Assembly: GCA_015863195.1 (NCBI GenBank)
Contig: JACBXO010000001.1
Coordinates: 300,828 to 364,827 of the forward strand
DNA: 64,000 nucleotides
Source of the DNA: Aerococcaceae bacterium DSM 111022
GTDB taxonomy: Bacteria; Bacillota; Bacilli; Lactobacillales; Aerococcaceae
Direction: 5' to 3'
This document shows, piece by piece, positions 51,116-60,363 of the stretch. The notes beneath the pieces are model-generated. The model ran no database searches and had not been told where the DNA came from. It saw nothing but the letters and a program-made list of their open reading frames with translations. Numbering within the stretch: the first letter of the stretch is position 1; each line of letters begins with the position of its first letter. A program made the translations under genes and the position numbers.

Positions 51116-52231
51116 CTAGCTAAAAGTAATAATATCTCTCAGTGATTCACCTTTGTTTTGTAATTCAATCGCTTCGTTAATATCATCGATTGACATACGG
51201 TGTGTAATAAAGCGGTCTAAATCAATTTTACCTTCCATATGTGCTTTAATTATTTCAGGTAATTCAGTACGACCAGTAACGCCACCGAATGAAGAACCTT
51301 TCCAAGTACGTCCCGTAATTAATTGGAAAGGACGTGTCGAAATTTTATCTTGACCAGATGCAACCCCCATAATAACAGAGAGTCCCCATCCTTTATGCGT
51401 TGCCTCTAAACCAGCATTCATCGTACCAGTGTGGCCCACACAAACGAATGAATAGTCAACACCACCATTTGTCATATCAACGATATACTCTTGGATTGGT
51501 TGGTCGATTTCATTTGAATTGATAAAGTCTGTCGCACCAAATTCACGTGCAATTGCTTCTTTGTTATTATCAATATCGATCGCTATGATGCGTGATGCAT
51601 TTAATTCTTTCAACATTTGAATTGACGCTAAACCTAAAGTTCCGATACCAAATACCGCTGCAGTAGATCCCTCTTGGAAATCAGCATCATTTTTAACCGC
51701 ACCTAAACCAGTTGTTACGCCACAACCAAGTAAAGCAACTTTGTCTAATTCCGCCCCTTCAGGAATTTTTGAAACAGAAATATCTGCTAAAACAGTATAT
51801 TCAGAGAATGTTGATGTTCCCATGAAATGGTAAATTGGTTCCCCTTTGTAAGAGAAACGAGGTGTTCCGTCAGGCATAACCCCTTTACCTTGTGTTTCAG
51901 AAATCGCTGAACAGAAGTTTAATCCTTTTTTACAGTACTCACATTCCCCACACTCTGGTTTCCATAATGGGACAACTTTGTCGCCTACCTCAACACTTGT
52001 CACACCTTCACCAATTTGAACGACCGTTCCAGTCGCTTCATGACCTAGGACCGCTGGGAAAATTCCTGACGGGTCATTTCCTGATAATGTATAAACGTCC
52101 GTATGACACACTGAAGTAAAGTCAATTTTGACCATTACCTCATGCGCTTTTGGCTCCTCAACATCAATTTCCACAATTTCTAATGGCTTCCCTGGCTCGA
52201 ACGCAACAGCTGCTTTAGATTTAATAGACAT
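51116..52231 (-). CDS. adhC: Class III alcohol dehydrogenase, S-(hydroxymethyl)glutathione dehydrogenase
   Basis: 371 residues from ATG 52231 (AAAGGAGA about 6 bp upstream; ATG 52237 is too close). Zinc-dependent medium-chain dehydrogenase: catalytic zinc Cys in TSVCHTDVYTLSG and His in GHEATGTV, structural zinc in CGECEYCKKGLNFC, NAD motif FGIGTLGLASIQ. It converts the formaldehyde-glutathione adduct to S-formylglutathione, which the next gene hydrolyses. No FrmR or other regulator is adjacent. Confidence 0.93.
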   Translation of the reverse strand: MSIKSKAAVAFEPGKPLEIVEIDVEEPKAHEVMVKIDFTSVCHTDVYTLSGNDPSGIFPAVLGHEATGTVVQIGEGVTSVEVGDKVVPLWKPECGECEYCKKGLNFCSAISETQGKGVMPDGTPRFSYKGEPIYHFMGTSTFSEYTVLADISVSKIPEGAELDKVALLGCGVTTGLGAVKNDADFQEGSTAAVFGIGTLGLASIQMLKELNASRIIAIDIDNNKEAIAREFGATDFINSNEIDQPIQEYIVDMTNGGVDYSFVCVGHTGTMNAGLEATHKGWGLSVIMGVASGQDKISTRPFQLITGRTWKGSSFGGVTGRTELPEIIKAHMEGKIDLDRFITHRMSIDDINEAIELQNKGESLRDIITFS

Positions 52232-52431
52232 AAACATTCTCCTTTATCTGCATTGATACTTATATTTTCTCATGAACACGCATCCACTTCAAACAATTAG
52301 GGTTTTAAAAGTATGAATTACATATAATGTTCGCAAATATCCCCAACCAAAAAATGACTCGCGACACCGCCCACTCAAATAGATTATTTTCTGTATGATG
52401 CTTTATTGGATACGTAAATATAAATAGAAAT

Positions 52432-53481
52432 TTAACGTGTATAGATTGATTCAATCGATGCCTGTTGGACAAATTCAGGCGTTACCTCATCATTATTTTC
52501 TAAATTTATTTGTGCTGTAATTGTAAAAAAATAATTTACATTAACCTGCTGCCAAGATACATTCAATATCTCAGGCTCCTCCCCATCAAAATGCAAGAGA
52601 TTGGGATCAGAATTCAAAGTGTCACTGATTTCTGAGACAGTATTTCCGAGGAAATCCAGAATAATTTGATCATCAGACTCCTCATAAACTGATAGATATA
52701 TATCTGGATCAATTCGCTCAGGCTCTATGTCATAAGAACGACTGATTTCCAATGTTGGTTCATCTAACTTACCCATTAATGGTAAGTCAGATTGAGAATT
52801 AACCATTAAATTAAATGCTGGCATCGTTAAATTTTCAGGGTCATCTATATCCTCACTCGTTAAATATAATACTTCACCTGTATATGTATCTTTCAGTTTT
52901 GTTGATTGTCTCAGCATACTTGGTTGGTCGTTTTCAATCCAAGTCATTCCATGTGAAAAACGTTTACTACGGTATTCATTTATTGCTACGTAAAAAATTT
53001 CGTCCAATTCCTTTGGCGTATAATAAGTGTCTGTATAATAGTCTAAACGAACGTTATTTGATTGACCTTCCTCAATTATCCCGACATATGGATAATAATC
53101 ATAGATGTGTTCGATAACCCTTTCTGAAAATGTATAATTGTAATGACTAGAACGATTACTCGGTTCCCCTAATAACTCATAAACATCTGGCATTTTAATA
53201 TGAGGCGGTATCTTTGTAGCATATCCTTGTACGTCCACAATATAATCAGCTAAATCGATATATCTTTCCACAAATTCATCATCGCTATCAATTGGATTAT
53301 TCTCATATCTTGTCATAATTGTTGCTGCTTGCCTTCTTACATCACTGGGTTCAGGAAAAGACATCGCCCAAAATACCCAGAAAATTATCGGAGCAAAATA
53401 AATCAATAAAGGAATAAGAAGCGCAATAAACATAATGCCAATAATTCTACCCCAACGTATATTCTTTTTCTTTGGTTCCAT
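52432..53481 (-). CDS. Membrane-anchored paralogue 4 of an unrecognised exported family
   Basis: 349 residues starting MEPKKKNIRWGR, with one membrane segment (about 11-40) and an extracellular domain of about 300 residues. Family landmarks are ATIMTRYENNPIDSDDEFVE, YELLGEPSN, HIYDYYPYVGII, RLDYYTDTYYTPKELDEIFY and a C-terminal beta region ending EFVQQASIESIY. The same order of landmarks occurs in the three genes upstream, so this is a four-copy tandem family. I do not recognise it. It is the last gene of a six-gene operon; no clear terminator follows. Confidence 0.7.
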   Translation of the reverse strand: MEPKKKNIRWGRIIGIMFIALLIPLLIYFAPIIFWVFWAMSFPEPSDVRRQAATIMTRYENNPIDSDDEFVERYIDLADYIVDVQGYATKIPPHIKMPDVYELLGEPSNRSSHYNYTFSERVIEHIYDYYPYVGIIEEGQSNNVRLDYYTDTYYTPKELDEIFYVAINEYRSKRFSHGMTWIENDQPSMLRQSTKLKDTYTGEVLYLTSEDIDDPENLTMPAFNLMVNSQSDLPLMGKLDEPTLEISRSYDIEPERIDPDIYLSVYEESDDQIILDFLGNTVSEISDTLNSDPNLLHFDGEEPEILNVSWQQVNVNYFFTITAQINLENNDEVTPEFVQQASIESIYTR

Positions 53482-53502
53482 ATCCTCCCACCTTTATACG
53501 AT

Positions 53503-54663
53503 TTAGTCGAGATCATCTTCTATCTCAAAAGTAACCTCATCAATTTCTTGCCATTCAATTGTTGTGGTCGTACGATTACGCACTAAAGACTCAATAGGTA
53601 ACTCTTGTACTACTTCTTTGGTTAAATTTGTTTGTCCTGCTAAATTTATCTCCGCTTCAAGATCAAATGACCTTTCATTATCTGTTAGTTTCCAATGGAC
53701 AGAAAGTATATTAGGTTCCGATATAATAATAGTATTGAAATTATAAAGATAGGGTTCTTGGTCGAAGGTATCATTTATTTGGTTTATGGTTGTTCCCAAC
53801 TGGTTGATGTCAAAGCGTTCGATACTATTGTTTCTTAATAATTCATAATTCACTTGACGATCACCATTAATTAAATTATAAGTAGTTGAATCCAGTACGA
53901 TCGGATCATAATCATGTCTTCGACTTATTTCGAAAGTATGTTCATCCAATTTGCCGAATTTAGCAATATCAGGAAAATAATCAAATATTGAATTATATGC
54001 AGTAATTTCTAAAGATTCAAATTCATTTAAATTTCGACTCATTAAATAATGAACACTTCCTGAATTGCCCTCTATACCAAGCGCCCTTTGTCTAATTTTA
54101 CTTGGAGAAGCATTTTCTAAATAGGATGATGGACTGTTAGACTTATTATCTCGGTATTCATTTAATGCTTTATAAAATATTTTGTCTAGTTCATGTGGCT
54201 CGTAGTAGATATCAGTATAATAGTCTAGGTGTGGTTTTCTGTACTGAACAAATTCAATTTCTGCAATATAAGGATAGTGATTATAAATATATTTAATATC
54301 ATCTTGCTCGCCATATATAGTAATAGCTTGGAAGATTTGTGTTGGTTCCTCTAGTATATTATGTATGTCCTCTAGTTCAATATAATTCCCCCTATCAATA
54401 GGATGACCAAATATCTCCGGTATTAAAGGAGCCAATTCCACATATCGTTCGACAAATGATTCATCACTATCAACTGGATTTGATTCATATTTTGAAATGA
54501 CTGACGCTGCTGCTCTTTCTGCTTCTTTAGACCCAGCAGGCGTATTCATAGAGCGCTCAATCGACCACCCAACAAAAAAGTAAAACAATAAAGGCGATAA
54601 TAGTATTAAAAGAATAAAACTCAAGCATCCCCAAAGTCGTCTTTTCTTCTTTTTCTCCTCCAT
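53503..54663 (-). CDS. Membrane-anchored paralogue 3 of an unrecognised exported family
   Basis: 386 residues from ATG 54663, with GATGGAG upstream; the longer frame would overlap the previous gene by 25 bp. It starts MEEKKKKRRLWGCLSFILLI with one membrane segment (about 11-32). Shared landmarks are VISKYESNPVDSDESFVERY, HPIDRGNYIELEDIHNILEE, HLDYYTDIYYEPHELDKIFY and a C-terminal NILSVHWKLTDNERSFDLEA region. It differs from its neighbours by an insertion in the second half. It sits 21 bp before paralogue 4. Confidence 0.7.
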   Translation of the reverse strand: MEEKKKKRRLWGCLSFILLILLSPLLFYFFVGWSIERSMNTPAGSKEAERAAASVISKYESNPVDSDESFVERYVELAPLIPEIFGHPIDRGNYIELEDIHNILEEPTQIFQAITIYGEQDDIKYIYNHYPYIAEIEFVQYRKPHLDYYTDIYYEPHELDKIFYKALNEYRDNKSNSPSSYLENASPSKIRQRALGIEGNSGSVHYLMSRNLNEFESLEITAYNSIFDYFPDIAKFGKLDEHTFEISRRHDYDPIVLDSTTYNLINGDRQVNYELLRNNSIERFDINQLGTTINQINDTFDQEPYLYNFNTIIISEPNILSVHWKLTDNERSFDLEAEINLAGQTNLTKEVVQELPIESLVRNRTTTTIEWQEIDEVTFEIEDDLD

Positions 54664-54689
54664 CTTTTCAACTCCATCAATTTTTAAAG

Positions 54690-55775
54690 CTAATCGTCTC
54701 CTATTAATTGCCATCCAATTACTTCACTCGAATATTCAGCTTCTATTGTTGAAATAGATAAGTTATGTACTTTTTCCTTTGATAATTCTGTTTGTCCTTC
54801 TATATCAATTTCCGCAATTAAGTCAATTAGTCTATTTCCATTAGTCAATTTCCATTGAACATTAAGTAAGTTAGGTTCAGTTTCATTAAAATGATAATAA
54901 CGAGGGTTCGCGTTTAATGACTCATTTACTTCTGAAATCGACGTCCCTAATTGATTCAAATCATAATCGTTTGTGTTACTTTGTATGATTAATTCAGATA
55001 AATGCTGTTCAATTTCATGTGGTTTATCACTTTTTAAAAGACTCATATCAAAAGAAGGGGTTGTTAAATCTCCCCTTTCAACAAGTTCAGGGTAGTATTC
55101 AAAAATTGTGTCATCAATCGACATTTGTAATTGGTCAAAATCGTTGATATCTTGACTCGATAAAAAATATATTTTCCCGTTAGGTGAATCTCTATAATAA
55201 GTAAATTGTTCAATTTTACTTGGCTGGTTAGATTGAAGCCAAGACCAATCTCTTTCTTCCTCCCCGATTCGGGAGGCGTTTAAACGTTCATAAAATATAT
55301 TTTCTAATTCCGTTGCTTCATAGTAGATATCGGTATAATAATCTAACCGAACGCTCGTATTCCCTCTCACATCAATTGCGGCAATATATGGATGAAAATC
55401 ATAAACATATTTTTCGAACGTATCGTCTAATTCATCTGTTACACCATTATAAATAGCAGTTGGCTCACCAATGAGATCGTAGACATCTTCAACTTTAAGG
55501 TATGGTTGGATACGATTAGGGAAACCTCTAGCCTGTTCCAGATGAGGCGCCAATTCAATGTAGCGATCAACAAACTCTTCATCATTATCAATTGGCTCAT
55601 CTTCATACTTTCTAATGAAATTTAAAGCCCCTCTTTCGACACTATACGCAGTTGGGGCTCTACGGATTTCCAATTCCCACAGAAATAAAGTGCCGTAAAA
55701 TAAAATATAAGGCAGAAGGATAATAATTACGATAATGATACAACCCCAACGTTTTTTCTTTTCCCAAGTGTCCAT
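54690..55775 (-). CDS. Membrane-anchored paralogue 2 of an unrecognised exported family
   Basis: 361 residues starting MDTWEKKKRWGCIIIVIIIL, with one membrane segment (about 11-32). Landmarks are FIRKYEDEPIDNDEEFVDRY, PYLKVEDVYDLIGEPTAIYN, RLDYYTDIYYEATELENIFY, and LNVQWKLTNGNRLIDLIAE near the C-terminus. The product should be a type II-like membrane protein with its bulk outside. It lies 46 bp after paralogue 1. Confidence 0.7.
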   Translation of the reverse strand: MDTWEKKKRWGCIIIVIIILLPYILFYGTLFLWELEIRRAPTAYSVERGALNFIRKYEDEPIDNDEEFVDRYIELAPHLEQARGFPNRIQPYLKVEDVYDLIGEPTAIYNGVTDELDDTFEKYVYDFHPYIAAIDVRGNTSVRLDYYTDIYYEATELENIFYERLNASRIGEEERDWSWLQSNQPSKIEQFTYYRDSPNGKIYFLSSQDINDFDQLQMSIDDTIFEYYPELVERGDLTTPSFDMSLLKSDKPHEIEQHLSELIIQSNTNDYDLNQLGTSISEVNESLNANPRYYHFNETEPNLLNVQWKLTNGNRLIDLIAEIDIEGQTELSKEKVHNLSISTIEAEYSSEVIGWQLIGDD

Positions 55776-55821
55776 ATCTTTCCACCTTTATCGGTTTTTA
55801 GACAAATAACCCATCCTCAAT

Positions 55822-56919
55822 TTAGGACGGGTTATATTCAATTTCTTGCCATTCATTTAAATAATTTGGATAATTTGTGCCTAAAGTTTCAATCTTCAAA
55901 TCTTCTAGCGACTCCTCCGTTATATTGGACTGATCATCTAAATTAATTGTTGCTTCTAATCTAAAGTATTCATTCCCATCATAAATTTTCCAATATACAG
56001 TCAGTAAATCGGAGTCACCTTCTTTATATTGAAAATAATAGGGATCTCCGTTTATAGAATCATTTATTTCTCCTATGGATGTACCTATTTGAAATAGATC
56101 ATAGTCTTTTGCATCACTGTTTCGCATTAAATAAGACAAATATGGTTCAACTTCGGATGAGTCTGCTTCACGTGCTCGACTAATTTCAAACTTTGGATCA
56201 TTCAAGTCACCCATTTCAGCCATATCTGGGTAATAATCAAAAATGGAATCATCTATCGGCATCGATACTTCTTCTTTACTATTAATATTTTGACTATTTA
56301 AATAATAAACGGTGCCACGATAAGTATCTTTCAAAACTGTAGTTTGTTTAATTTTACTAGGAATTTCTTGTTTTACTAGAATGTTTAAATCTGCTTCGTT
56401 ATTTTCACGAAAATCATTCATCGCAGTAAAGAATAGATTGTCCAATTCTTCTGGCTCATAATAATTCTCTGTATAGTAATCTAAATGCGCACGATCAAAA
56501 TTTCCTTTATCAAATGATGCTATGTAAGGAAAGTAGTCATAACTATGAATATACTCATCTCTGGCAACCTCTTCAAAATCCGCTTTATAAACAATGGAGG
56601 GTTCACCTAATAGTTCATATATATTTTCAATGTCAATATAAGGATCAATATCATGTGGGAACCCATTCACTTCCACTGTTTGTGGCGCTAATTCAACAAA
56701 AAAGGCGAGAAACATTTCATCATTTTCAATGGTAAAGTTATCGTATTTAGTTAAAAATGACTGTGCTTCTCTTGTCACGTCATCCTTATCAGGATAAGTA
56801 CTCGCTATAAACCCCAGGAAAATCCATGGTCCATAAATAAATGCAACAGGAAGAAGGAGGACAATAACAATGACACCTATGATACACCTCCAACGTGTTT
56901 TCTTCTTCTTAGGTTCCAT
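55822..56919 (-). CDS. Membrane-anchored paralogue 1 of an unrecognised exported family
   Basis: 365 residues starting MEPKKKKTRWRCIIGVIVIV, with one membrane segment (about 11-38). Landmarks are FLTKYDNFTIENDEMFLAFF, PYIDIENIYELLGEPSIVYK, HLDYYTENYYEPEELDNLFF and LLTVYWKIYDGNEYFRLEA. Its N-terminus is nearly identical to that of paralogue 4, suggesting recent gene conversion or duplication. It starts 18 bp after the upstream secreted protein gene. Confidence 0.7.
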   Translation of the reverse strand: MEPKKKKTRWRCIIGVIVIVLLLPVAFIYGPWIFLGFIASTYPDKDDVTREAQSFLTKYDNFTIENDEMFLAFFVELAPQTVEVNGFPHDIDPYIDIENIYELLGEPSIVYKADFEEVARDEYIHSYDYFPYIASFDKGNFDRAHLDYYTENYYEPEELDNLFFTAMNDFRENNEADLNILVKQEIPSKIKQTTVLKDTYRGTVYYLNSQNINSKEEVSMPIDDSIFDYYPDMAEMGDLNDPKFEISRAREADSSEVEPYLSYLMRNSDAKDYDLFQIGTSIGEINDSINGDPYYFQYKEGDSDLLTVYWKIYDGNEYFRLEATINLDDQSNITEESLEDLKIETLGTNYPNYLNEWQEIEYNPS

Positions 56920-56937
56920 CTTGTCCTCCTTACCCTG

Positions 56938-57768
56938 TTATAAATCCTCTTGAATATTAAAGTAATAATTAGGCACTATATCAATTAGCGAATTTAACAT
57001 AATCGTCGTAAAGCCTTGATCTATTGCTTCGTCAAAATTTGTTGGGATACCTGAGTAAATTTGATCATCATAAATGATTAAACTGGCTGCGCCTCCATAC
57101 GTTTCATGGTTTGATTCTATTTCGGTCATCGGAAATCCTAGTCCATAATAAAACTCACCATCAGATTTAATTTGCCCTAACGCATAAATTTCAAGTTCTT
57201 GGTAATCTGTTAATTTGGATACTGCCGCTTCCTCTCTCAATAAGGAAATAACCTCCTCTTGAGGAAAGGAATTATACATATGAAAGTATAATGAAAGTGA
57301 TGTAATTCCTGAATAGACTAATTTATCTTCAAAGAAATACATATCAATCATCGCCCAGTCTTCTAACTCGTTTTCTGGATTCAAGTCACCTTCGGGTGCT
57401 TTATAAACAAAACTGACCAAAGAATAACCTTCGTCATAAATATTATTAAATGGTTCAATGGGATCATAACTAGGGACAAAATCCCTTAAAACATCTAAAT
57501 AAGTTGTCACACCTGTCTCTTCCATTGTCGTTAAGTCAAAGAATTCATACTCACTTATTTGTTGGTAATCTTCCCATGCCAAGTGTAACATTTCATTATT
57601 TTGTCCAAACTCTTCCATCATTTCAGCGAGAGTAGGCGTTATAAAGGTATGATCATATTTCGAGGTCGTAGAAAACAAATCGGCACCAGCTAAATTATCC
57701 TCTGCTTTTACTGGCATAACTGAGAATATAAATAATACACTCAGGAGGATGAATGAATACTTTTTCAT
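56938..57768 (-). CDS. Secreted protein, paralogue of the gene at 57792
   Basis: 276 residues with a signal peptide (MKKYSFILLSVLFIFSVMPV, cleavage near VKAE), then AGADLF. Shared features with the upstream gene are LAWEDYQQISEYEFFDLTTM, GVTTYLDVLRDF, YKAPEGDLNPENELEDWAMI and DKLVYSGITSLSL. It lacks the Ser/Glu linker of its neighbour. No anchor motif is visible. I do not name the family. It is the second gene of the operon, 23 bp after the first. Confidence 0.7.
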   Translation of the reverse strand: MKKYSFILLSVLFIFSVMPVKAEDNLAGADLFSTTSKYDHTFITPTLAEMMEEFGQNNEMLHLAWEDYQQISEYEFFDLTTMEETGVTTYLDVLRDFVPSYDPIEPFNNIYDEGYSLVSFVYKAPEGDLNPENELEDWAMIDMYFFEDKLVYSGITSLSLYFHMYNSFPQEEVISLLREEAAVSKLTDYQELEIYALGQIKSDGEFYYGLGFPMTEIESNHETYGGAASLIIYDDQIYSGIPTNFDEAIDQGFTTIMLNSLIDIVPNYYFNIQEDL

Positions 57769-57791
57769 ACTGAAGCTCCTTATGGGTGCTT

Positions 57792-58832
57792 TTAGAGGGT
57801 GACTAAATTATTTGGAACAATATTTGTTAAGCCGATGAATGTGACTGTAGTGTAGCTGTAAGTCATGATGTCTTGTGATCCGGCTGTGTATGAAGAAAGA
57901 ATCGTGTCGTCTACAACATCAAGTACTGCAACTGAACCGAAAGCTTCGTCTTCTGTCATTGGTGTAACTGGGAATGCGATACCGTGATGCATTTCACCGT
58001 CCGAAAGCACTTGCCCAATACCGTTAATTTCGAAAGGTTCGAGTGTCGCTAGCTCTGACACAGCATCAGTTGATTGCGATAAAGCGTCTATATCTTGGAC
58101 ATCTGTTTTATTATGATCCGCAAATTCAAATGACATAGTTGATACACCTGCGTAGATTAATAAGTCTCCAGCGAAATAAAATTCGATTTGTGCCCAATCT
58201 TCAATGCCTCGCTCAGGGTGAAAATCTCCTTCTTCCGCTTGGTAAAGGAAATTAATCACACTTAATTCACCTTCGTAAAATTCATCCGTCACTACTACTT
58301 CTTCACTTGTTTCAAAATTTTCTAAAATTTCGTCGTAAGTCGTTACACCTGTTGGATCCATGACCGTTAAATCGTAAAAGGTATAATCTGCCACTTGTTG
58401 GTAGTCTTCCCAAGCAACATCCAGTTTGGTATTATCTTGGCGGTGTTCCTCAAATAATGTAACAACATCGGCTGGGATAAAGTCGGATTCGTCATCCGTT
58501 GGAGTCTCTTCATCTTCTGAATCTGATGTTTCTGATTCAGATGACTCTTCGCTAGAAATTTCCTCTTCTGACGACGAACTTTCTTCTGACTCACTTGATT
58601 CTGTTGTCTCTGTTGTTTCTTCTGACTCACTTGATTCTGTTGTCTCTGTTGTTTCCTCTGATTCATTTGTTTCAACTGATTCTGATGAATTTGTTTCTGA
58701 TTCGACAGTACTCTCTACTGATTCACTTGTATTAGTATTATTAAATAAATCAGCTCCTGCTTGAGCAGCAATTGGTAATGTGCTTTGTGAAAATAAGGCA
58801 AGTAAACTTAATGAGGTCAATAATTTCTTCAT
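57792..58832 (-). CDS. Secreted protein with Ser/Glu/Thr-rich linker
   Basis: 346 residues. A signal peptide (MKKLLTSLSLLALFSQSTLP) and AGADLF are followed by a Ser/Glu/Thr low-complexity segment (about 35-115) that likely spans the wall, then the domain shared with the next gene (VAWEDYQQVADYTFYDLTVM, GVTTYDEILENF, YQAEEGDFHPERGIEDWAQI, YAGVSTMSFEF). It lacks LPXTG and WxL signals. It is the first gene of the six-gene operon and has a good GGAGAT ribosome binding site. The linker reads open in several frames, which produces spurious ORFs. Confidence 0.72.
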   Translation of the reverse strand: MKKLLTSLSLLALFSQSTLPIAAQAGADLFNNTNTSESVESTVESETNSSESVETNESEETTETTESSESEETTETTESSESEESSSSEEEISSEESSESETSDSEDEETPTDDESDFIPADVVTLFEEHRQDNTKLDVAWEDYQQVADYTFYDLTVMDPTGVTTYDEILENFETSEEVVVTDEFYEGELSVINFLYQAEEGDFHPERGIEDWAQIEFYFAGDLLIYAGVSTMSFEFADHNKTDVQDIDALSQSTDAVSELATLEPFEINGIGQVLSDGEMHHGIAFPVTPMTEDEAFGSVAVLDVVDDTILSSYTAGSQDIMTYSYTTVTFIGLTNIVPNNLVTL

Positions 58833-58965
58833 AATAATCTCCTTTGCTATTCGGGAAGCGCTAACAATTATAGTTATATTTTATCATATTAAATGCAAAT
58901 ACTCCCCTCATAGGCACTATAATGACCATTTTGAGCAACTCAAGTTGTAATTTGAAATTTAGAGC

Positions 58966-58993
58966 AAAAAAATAACCAGCCGAAGCTGGTTAG
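58966..58993 (-). terminator. Terminator after the cold-shock gene
   Basis: AACCAGC pairs with GCTGGTT around TTCG, with a T run on the minus strand. Confidence 0.9.
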
Positions 58994-59002
58994 TTAAATG
59001 AA

Positions 59003-59197
59003 TTATTGAACGTTTGCTGCTTGTAAACCACGGTCGCCTTCTTCAATATCGAAAGTAACTTCTTGGCCTTCTTCTAATGATTTGTAACCTTCTTTTTGGA
59101 TTGCTGAGAAGTGTACGAATACATCTTCACCGTTTTCTTGAGCGATAAATCCAAAACCTTTTTCAGCGTTAAACCATTTTACAGTACCTTTATTCAT
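59003..59197 (-). CDS. csp: Cold-shock protein (CspA family)
   Basis: 64 residues from ATG 59197, with AGGAGGATTCATTT upstream; the longer frame to 59287 is the untranslated leader. It is an OB-fold nucleic-acid chaperone with [20 protein letters not shown] (RNP1 KGFGFI) and DVFVHFSAI (RNP2). The C-terminal [10 protein letters not shown] is typical. A leader of well over 100 nt is likely, as is common for csp genes that are thermoregulated. Confidence 0.97.
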   Translation of the reverse strand: MNKGTVKWFNAEKGFGFIAQENGEDVFVHFSAIQKEGYKSLEEGQEVTFDIEEGDRGLQAANVQ

Positions 59198-59511
59198 AAA
59201 TGAATCCTCCTTGTGCTTTTGCACGAAATAATATTTTGCAGTTGTTAATTTGTTGAATCTAAAAGGATTTAAATATGAATTAAACACTTAAAAATTGTTA
59301 CTAATAACTTACTACCCTTTATATATTACACTACTTGAAAATTAAGTCAAGCTATTTTCAAAAATAATTGATATTATTAAGAATAAAACGTTTTTCAAGC
59401 TATTGTTATGGAGGTTTATTTACCATTAAGTATCCTTCCAATGATTCCAATCGTATTATATGTGACAGCAATATGATACAATAATTCTAATACTAAAATC
59501 AAGGAGCCAAT

Positions 59512-60198
59512 ATGAAAGTAATATATCAAGACAATCATTTGTTTATTGTCGAGAAACAACCCAATCAACTTGTACAAGGTGATGCAACAACTGACAAAGA
59601 CTTACTTACAGAAGGTAAAGAGTATATTAAAGTTCAAGATAATAAACCAGGAAATGTATTCTTAGGTCTCGTCCACCGCTTAGACCGACCGGTTGGTGGA
59701 GCTATCGTTTTTGCGAAAACATCTAAAGCGGCTTCCCGTTTATCAGATCAATTACGCCGTCATGCGATTACGCGAAAATATTTAGCTGTAACAGATGGTT
59801 CTGTTAGTCGACAATCTGGGAAATTAGTTGACTATTTATACAAAGACCGTAATAAGAATCAATCTTATGTCGTAGATAGTGGACACGCTGAAGCAAAAAA
59901 AGCGATTCTCAATTATACAGTGTTAGCAGAATCCCAAGGATTATCACTCATTGAAGTAGAACTAGAAACTGGCCGACCACATCAAATCCGAGTTCAACTC
60001 TCTCACTCCGGTATGCCAATTGTAGGAGACCAGAAATATCATCCTAGTCCAATTGTTGGGCAACAAATTGCGCTTTGGGCCTATACTCTTGGATTAGATC
60101 ACCCTACTTTAAAAGAAAAAATGGCATTCACTTCACTTCCTAACGAGAGAGAGTATCCGTGGAATGTGTTTGGGGATTTGTTAGGGAAAACGAAGTAA
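59512..60198 (+). CDS. RluA-family rRNA/tRNA pseudouridine synthase
   Basis: 228 residues, lacking the N-terminal S4 domain. Catalytic aspartate Asp58 is in LVHRLDRPVGGA and the substrate-binding ETGRPHQIRVQLSHSGMPIVGDQKY motif region is present (about 153-177). It is of the short RluA/RluC-like type; the target uridine cannot be set from sequence. Its GGAGCC site lies 6 bp upstream of ATG 59512. Monocistronic, with a bidirectional terminator following. Confidence 0.9.
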   Translation: MKVIYQDNHLFIVEKQPNQLVQGDATTDKDLLTEGKEYIKVQDNKPGNVFLGLVHRLDRPVGGAIVFAKTSKAASRLSDQLRRHAITRKYLAVTDGSVSRQSGKLVDYLYKDRNKNQSYVVDSGHAEAKKAILNYTVLAESQGLSLIEVELETGRPHQIRVQLSHSGMPIVGDQKYHPSPIVGQQIALWAYTLGLDHPTLKEKMAFTSLPNEREYPWNVFGDLLGKTK

Positions 60199-60235
60199 TT
60201 CTTTCAGGATTTGGATTATAGGACATCTCAACAAT

Positions 60236-60290
60236 AAAAAAACAACCACATCAAATCAATGTTTACAAACACTGATATGGTGCGGTTTTA
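60236..60290. terminator. Bidirectional terminator between the pseudouridine synthase and nuclease genes
   Basis: AACCACATCAAATCA-type left arm pairs imperfectly with TGATATGGTGCGGTT, with inner GTTT/AAAC pairing, and A/T runs on both sides. Confidence 0.75.
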
Positions 60291-60363
60291 TGTTCAAGTA
60301 TTTATTAATAATTATGTATCGGAGTTACTCATTGTGTTCGAGATACCATACTTATCCTAAAAA

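Noticed and set aside
58367..58764. ORFs of 102 and 112 codons over the Ser/Glu linker
   Set aside because: Low-complexity repeats (TCN/GAN codons) of the secreted protein at 57792-58832 read open in other frames. No start signals.
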